The notes under the pieces are model-generated. The model saw nothing but the letters and a program-made list of their open reading frames with translations. It searched no databases and had not been told where the DNA came from. Position numbers and translations under genes: made by a program. Below, piece after piece: positions 60,057 through 64,000 of a stretch of 64,000 nt of DNA; the stretch's first letter is position 1, and each line of letters begins with the position of its first letter. Source of the stretch: CALJFL01 sp964590005 (GTDB taxonomy: Bacteria > Pseudomonadota > Gammaproteobacteria > Pseudomonadales > Halieaceae); contig CAZPVJ010000002.1 in the NCBI GenBank assembly GCA_964590005.1, positions 42,561 to 106,560 of the forward strand, in the 5' to 3' direction.

Positions 60057-61466
60057 TTACTTGCTTGCGCTTGTTGGCGGTGGCGGAGTGACCAGGTAGG
60101 AGTCCAGGTTGTAAACGTCCTGCGGGCTCAACAGGCCGGCCTCTTCCTTGAGCCTTAATACATTGACGATGTAATCGTAGCGGCTGTTGGCATAATCGCG
60201 TTGGGCGGCGAACAGGGTGTTCTGCGCATTCAGTACATCCACCACATTACGCGTGCCAACTTCGTAACCCGCCTGCGTGGCATCAAGCGCACTCTTGGAT
60301 GAAACGATCGACTGCTTGCGCGCCGCTACCCGAGAGACATCACTGACCACGGTCATATGCAGTGAGCGCGCGCTGGTAACCGTGTTGCGGGTCAGGTTGA
60401 TGCGCTGTTCTCTTGAGGCATTGAATTCCTGCGCCGCCTTGCGTCGGTTGGCGCTGATAGCGCCCCCACTGTACAGCGGGACATCCAGCCTGATGGACCA
60501 GGTATTGAGTTCAGTATCATTGTCAGGTGATGTATCGAAGTCGGTCGATGGCTTGCGCGTCAGGTCGCCGTCCGTGGTGAAATCAGAGTAGGCGTAACTG
60601 CCTCTCACCTTCGGGGCGTGCTCCATCTGGTTGGCTTTCGCCGACTGCCGGGCGGCCTCTTCGGCGTACCTTGCGGCGGCGAGATTGAAGTTATTCTCCA
60701 GGGCAAACTCTACCCAGGCGGCCCGGTCGTTGGGCTCGGGCAGGTTAATCTCAAAATCTTCCTTCAGCACATTGAGGTTACTGTGGTTCTTCCCGGTAAG
60801 CACTGACAGGCGCTCCAGCGCGACTGATACGTTGTTTTCATCAACAATACGGTTCACCCGGGAAAGGTCATAGGCTGCCTGTGCCTCGTAGACGTCGGTG
60901 ATGGCGATCAGCCCGACCTCGAAACGTTGTTGTGTTTGCTCCAGCTGGCGTTCAAAAGCGCGCTCCTGCGCCCGTGACGCTTCGAGATTATCCTGCGCCC
61001 GCAATACCAGTAAGTAGGCCTCGACGGTGCGCACTATCAGGTTTTGTTGGTTGGCGGCGAAGGTTGCTTCCGCCTGCCGGGTCAGTTCTTTGCCCGACTG
61101 AAAGCTGAACCACGCGGGTAGGTCGAACAGTGCCTGGCTCAGTGATACCTGGTAGCCGTCGGTGGTGACATCGGTGTTGGTGAACGTATCGATAGGGGAA
61201 ATTCCGCCACCGGTCACTTCAAAGCTCTCGCCCGTGCGATCCTGGTCGCTGTCGGTGTAGTCATAGTTGGCATTGATCTGTGGCAGCAGCGCCGAGCGGC
61301 TCAGGTTCTCATTCTCAAGGTTGGCGAGGTATTGCGCTTCCTCAGACTTCAACTGCGCATCGTTTTCCAGCGCCAGTTCGTAAATATCCCGCAGTGAGTC
61401 CGCCTGGGCCGAGAAGCTCAAAATGCTGAGTGTCAGCGCAAGCAAAGTAGTGCCGGAGTGTTTCAT
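60057..61466 (-). CDS. tolC: TolC family outer membrane efflux protein
   Basis: 469 residues with a signal peptide (cut after SAQA, about 22). Two repeats of the OEP domain are apparent: DIYELALENDAQLKSEEAQ near 28 opens the first, and AARYAEEAARQSAKANQMEHAPKV near 253 the second, with long coiled helices. VVDVLNAQNTLFAAQRDYANSRYDYI (split, about 405) is typical of TolC in type I export and RND efflux. It converges on waaA with 21 bases between stops and no visible terminator. E. coli tolC is likewise near parE. Confidence 0.93.
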   Translation of the reverse strand: MKHSGTTLLALTLSILSFSAQADSLRDIYELALENDAQLKSEEAQYLANLENENLSRSALLPQINANYDYTDSDQDRTGESFEVTGGGISPIDTFTNTDVTTDGYQVSLSQALFDLPAWFSFQSGKELTRQAEATFAANQQNLIVRTVEAYLLVLRAQDNLEASRAQERAFERQLEQTQQRFEVGLIAITDVYEAQAAYDLSRVNRIVDENNVSVALERLSVLTGKNHSNLNVLKEDFEINLPEPNDRAAWVEFALENNFNLAAARYAEEAARQSAKANQMEHAPKVRGSYAYSDFTTDGDLTRKPSTDFDTSPDNDTELNTWSIRLDVPLYSGGAISANRRKAAQEFNASREQRINLTRNTVTSARSLHMTVVSDVSRVAARKQSIVSSKSALDATQAGYEVGTRNVVDVLNAQNTLFAAQRDYANSRYDYIVNVLRLKEEAGLLSPQDVYNLDSYLVTPPPPTSASK

Positions 61467-61681
61467 TCAATTTTCCCCTGTGCGGCGATCGCCAAAAATC
61501 GAGCCTAAGTTTAGCAGCCCGCGACCGGAAGCGCATACCAATCTCTGCGCCATTAAAGGTGTAATATGCCATTAGTTTGGTGTGTGGTAAGTGCTACACT
61601 AATCTGCAATAGCGCTGATTTTGGCTCCGTTAGATGGGCTAGCTAGGCGCGGTAGCGTTGGTATTGAGGGATAGAAGCGCT

Positions 61682-62134
61682 GTGCAAAGAGCACTGAAGA
61701 AACCGTATAAGGTCGACCTGGCGGGTCTGCATGCAGTTTGCGAGGCAAATTATGCCCGGCTTATGTTGCTCTTTCCCGACTATGAGACCAGCAATAGCCG
61801 TGAATTTTCTTGCGGTGATGCGCGTATCAGGCTGGAGGTGGTTGAGAGGGCTCGATACACCACTATTTTCCGTTTGTACCAACAACACCTGGCCGCGGAA
61901 TGGCTGGGCCACCTTAAAATTGAGGTGCGCGCCTACCACGACGCGGGGATGTTAGAGGTTGGGGTGTTTCAGTCTCATGAAAGGATTGAGGCTCGCTACC
62001 AGTATCCCAACGCAAAGATGCACCAACAGGATGAAAAGGCCCAACAGAATCGATTCCTGGCCGATTGGCTGGAATACTGTCTCGAGAATGGTAGGGCCCA
62101 GGTAGATTTGCCCGCGCCATCCGCGGGTTCATGA
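61682..62134 (+). CDS. DUF1249 family protein (YqiB-like)
   Basis: 150 residues from the GTG at 61682; TTG codons at 61658 and 61664 open the frame earlier. YKVDLAGLHAVCEANYARLMLL near the start (core VDLAGLHAVCEANYARL, about 9-25) and AEWLGHLKIEVRAYHDAGMLEV near 79 are the DUF1249 signature. Function unknown; E. coli yqiB has the same neighbours (tolC, cpdA, parE). No membrane segment. cpdA starts 25 bases after its stop. Confidence 0.85.
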   Translation: MQRALKKPYKVDLAGLHAVCEANYARLMLLFPDYETSNSREFSCGDARIRLEVVERARYTTIFRLYQQHLAAEWLGHLKIEVRAYHDAGMLEVGVFQSHERIEARYQYPNAKMHQQDEKAQQNRFLADWLEYCLENGRAQVDLPAPSAGS

Positions 62135-62158
62135 CGCCAGTCTGAGGTTCGCTCCCGC

Positions 62159-62995
62159 ATGTCCCGTATGTCGCAAGAATGCCGCCATCTCGCTGTCTCT
62201 GGAGAGTTTCTGGAGCTTGTTCAGCTTACGGACACCCATCTCTGCCGCCAAAGCGGCGGCACCCTGCTTGGGATGGATACCGATCACTCGTTGCAGGCTG
62301 TGATCGATCTGGTCAAGCGGGAGCGGCCATCCCTGGACGCGGTACTTGGTACCGGAGACCTCTCTGACCAGGGTGCACAGGAGTCCTATCAGCGTTTGCT
62401 GGCGTACTTTGGCCAGCTGACAGAACAGCATTTCTGGTTACCCGGCAACCACGATGATCTGGCGCATATGCAGATCGCCGGCGGAAGTGAGCGACTCTGT
62501 GGCGAGCTGCGTGGTGGCGGTTGGCAGATATTGATGCTGAACTCCCAGATACCTGGAGAGGTCGGTGGCGAAATGGGCGCGGAGCAATTGGCTTTCCTTG
62601 AAGATGCCCTGGTGCGAGGAGCTGAGGAGGGCTTGCACTGCCTGGTTTGCCTGCATCATCAACCGATAAAAATTGGTTGTGAGTGGCTCGACGAACAAAT
62701 GGTCGCCGATGCGCAGAGATTGCTGGCGATAATTGATGGGGCGTCCACGGTTCGCGGTGTCCTATGGGGCCATGTTCACCAGGAGTTGGAGAAAAACCGC
62801 GGGGATGTGTTGCTGATGTCATCGCCCTCCACTTGCGTGCAGTTTGCACCGGGGCAAGTAACTTTTAAGGCTGATGACCTTTCCCCGGGCTATCGTTGGC
62901 TGCGCCTGCACCCAGATGGTCGCATCGAGACCGCAGTGTCCCGGGTCACCGGTGTCGAGTTTTCTGTCGACCTGCAATCTAGCGGATATCTGTAA
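62159..62995 (+). CDS. cpdA: 3',5'-cyclic AMP phosphodiesterase CpdA
   Basis: 278 residues, class III phosphodiesterase. The metallophosphatase motifs run in order: QLTDTHLC (DxH, about 22-29), GTGDLSDQG (about 63), LPGNHDD (about 95), CLHHQP (about 163) and LWGHVHQE (about 202). It hydrolyses cAMP and so moderates CRP-type control. It lies between the DUF1249 gene and parE as in E. coli, except that yqiA is missing. ATG at 62159 or three codons later. Confidence 0.93.
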   Translation: MSRMSQECRHLAVSGEFLELVQLTDTHLCRQSGGTLLGMDTDHSLQAVIDLVKRERPSLDAVLGTGDLSDQGAQESYQRLLAYFGQLTEQHFWLPGNHDDLAHMQIAGGSERLCGELRGGGWQILMLNSQIPGEVGGEMGAEQLAFLEDALVRGAEEGLHCLVCLHHQPIKIGCEWLDEQMVADAQRLLAIIDGASTVRGVLWGHVHQELEKNRGDVLLMSSPSTCVQFAPGQVTFKADDLSPGYRWLRLHPDGRIETAVSRVTGVEFSVDLQSSGYL

Positions 62996-63066
62996 GCAAA
63001 ATCACGCTTTCCGCCTGTGCTCATGTACAATGCCCTAACGTTATTTGCTCAGAGCAGATCGAGGGA

Positions 63067-64000
63067 ATGAGTCAATATACCGCCGAAGATATCGAAGTTC
63101 TCACGGGTCTCGAGCCGGTCCGCAAACGACCGGGCATGTATACCGATACAAGTCGCCCCAACCATCTTGCCCAGGAAGTAATCGACAATAGCGTCGACGA
63201 GGCCCTCGCCGGGCATGCCAGCGAAATAGATGTCATCCTGCACAAGGATCAATCGGTCACCGTGACCGACAATGGGCGGGGTATGCCGGTTGATATGCAC
63301 CCTGAGCAGGCCAAGCCGGGGGTCGAGGTCATCCTTTCCACTCTGCACGCAGGCGGCAAATTTTCCTCCAAGAATTACCAGTTCAGCGGCGGTCTTCACG
63401 GAGTGGGCGTTTCGGTGGTCAACGCATTGTCGAGCAGCCTCGAAGTGACCATCCGTCGGGATGCCAAGGTCTACCAGATGAGCTTCGCTGGTGGCGACAA
63501 GAAGACCGACCTCAAGGTTGTCGACACTTGCGGCAAGCGCAACACCGGAACGTCCCTGAAGTTCACGCCGGATGGAAAATACTTCGACTCCACCAACTTT
63601 TCTGTTTCGCGCTTGCGGCACGTTCTTCGTGCCAAGGCGGTGCTGTGCCCCGGTTTACGGGTCCGCTTCAAGGATGAAAAGAAGGGCGAGTCCGAGGAGT
63701 GGTATTACGAGGACGGTCTGACTGACTATCTTGCGGATTCCACGATCGATTTTCCCTGCATACCCGAAGAGCCCTTCGTCGGTAGCTTCAGCGGCAGCAA
63801 CGAGGGGGTCGACTGGGCAGTACAGTGGCTACCCGAGGGCGGCGAGGTGATTGCGGAATCCTACGTAAACCTGATTCCCACCGCCCAGGGTGGCACCCAC
63901 GTCAACGGCCTGCGCAGCGGTCTCACCGATGCGCTGAAAGAGTTCTGCGAGTTCCGCGACCTGTTGCCTCGGGGCATCAAGCTCACTGGCGATGATCTCT
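63067..64000 (+). CDS. parE: DNA topoisomerase IV subunit B (ParE), N-terminal part
   Basis: 311 residues are visible before the right edge cuts the gene. GHKL ATPase motifs are clear: the Asn/Glu in VIDNSVDEALAGHA (about 39-52), DNGRGMPVDMHP (about 67-78), and SGGLHGVGVSVVNALSS (about 109-125). LTGLEPVRKRPGMYTDTSR at 13-31 distinguishes type II topoisomerase B subunits, and the context after cpdA favours ParE over GyrB. It decatenates daughter chromosomes. GAGGG lies just before the ATG. Confidence 0.94.
   Translation, partial: MSQYTAEDIEVLTGLEPVRKRPGMYTDTSRPNHLAQEVIDNSVDEALAGHASEIDVILHKDQSVTVTDNGRGMPVDMHPEQAKPGVEVILSTLHAGGKFSSKNYQFSGGLHGVGVSVVNALSSSLEVTIRRDAKVYQMSFAGGDKKTDLKVVDTCGKRNTGTSLKFTPDGKYFDSTNFSVSRLRHVLRAKAVLCPGLRVRFKDEKKGESEEWYYEDGLTDYLADSTIDFPCIPEEPFVGSFSGSNEGVDWAVQWLPEGGEVIAESYVNLIPTAQGGTHVNGLRSGLTDALKEFCEFRDLLPRGIKLTGDDL

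Noticed and set aside
61647..61660. GCGCGGTAGCGTTG upstream of the DUF1249 gene, resembling the RfaH ops element
   Set aside because: It differs from the ops consensus at the start and end, and the genes downstream are not a polysaccharide operon.
1..64000. Mobile elements, prophage, CRISPR, tRNA or rRNA genes
   Set aside because: No transposase or integrase frame, no regularly spaced repeats, and no tRNA/rRNA-like segment was seen on either strand.

Overview
The window reads as a contiguous piece of a free-living, aerobic, probably marine gammaproteobacterial chromosome. Gene order is Pseudomonas-like in several blocks: coxB-coxA-ctaG-coxC-SURF1-cyoE-sco; polA next to engB; glnE-ilvE-waaF-waaC-waaG-waaP. 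Protein sequences and moderately high G+C suggest the Cellvibrionales/Halieaceae (OM60/NOR5) neighbourhood. That placement is inference from content, not a database result. I see no insertion sequence, prophage, CRISPR array, tRNA or rRNA.

Layout. 0-7 kb: an aa3-type cytochrome c oxidase operon with assembly factors, but without the heme A synthase gene ctaA at its usual position. 7-13 kb: a small secreted protein, polA, a candidate small RNA, engB, two c-type cytochromes and dsbA. 13-25.8 kb: ordinary metabolism (cysteine synthase with a Bcr-type exporter, an SDR, an esterase, an Lrp-type regulator facing leuA, a Ser/Thr dehydratase facing an MFS transporter, a diguanylate cyclase, a lipoprotein). 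25.8-32.4 kb: ilvD, argA, argE and a Pit phosphate transporter with its DUF47 partner. 32.5-34.3 kb: an orphan GspE/PilB-type ATPase. 34.3-46 kb: glnE-ilvE, then the LPS inner-core operon waaF-waaC-waaG-waaP, a second kinase and an alpha/beta hydrolase, followed by two sulfotransferases and a third kinase-like gene. 46.5-51.1 kb: an O-antigen ligase/polymerase-like protein and the four dTDP-L-rhamnose genes, split into rmlDB(+) and rmlAC(-). 51.3-55 kb: a GT4 glycosyltransferase, a methyltransferase, an alpha-toroid protein and a second methyltransferase, which look like an uncharacterised glycan module. 55.2-60 kb: hldE and waaA around an aldo/keto reductase-FAD oxidoreductase pair. 60-64 kb: tolC, a DUF1249 gene, cpdA and the start of parE.

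Much of 37-60 kb serves the outer surface. HldE makes ADP-heptose, WaaA adds Kdo, WaaF/WaaC add heptose, WaaG extends the core, WaaP and related kinases phosphorylate it, RmlA-D supply dTDP-rhamnose, and the ligase-like protein would join or polymerise outer chains. The sulfotransferases raise the possibility of sulfated surface glycans.

The most interesting signal is between polA and engB, the locus that carries Spot 42 in enterics and ErsA in Pseudomonas. It has a GGAACTT-N16-TCTGA box (the sigma-E/AlgU consensus) followed by three compact hairpins with pyrimidine-rich loops and a strong intrinsic terminator: a candidate envelope-stress small RNA of about 115 nt. Other points worth checking are the missing ctaA, a kinase-like gene whose reading frame extends upstream without a normal start codon, a dyad over the rmlA promoter, and the GT4/methyltransferase/toroid module.
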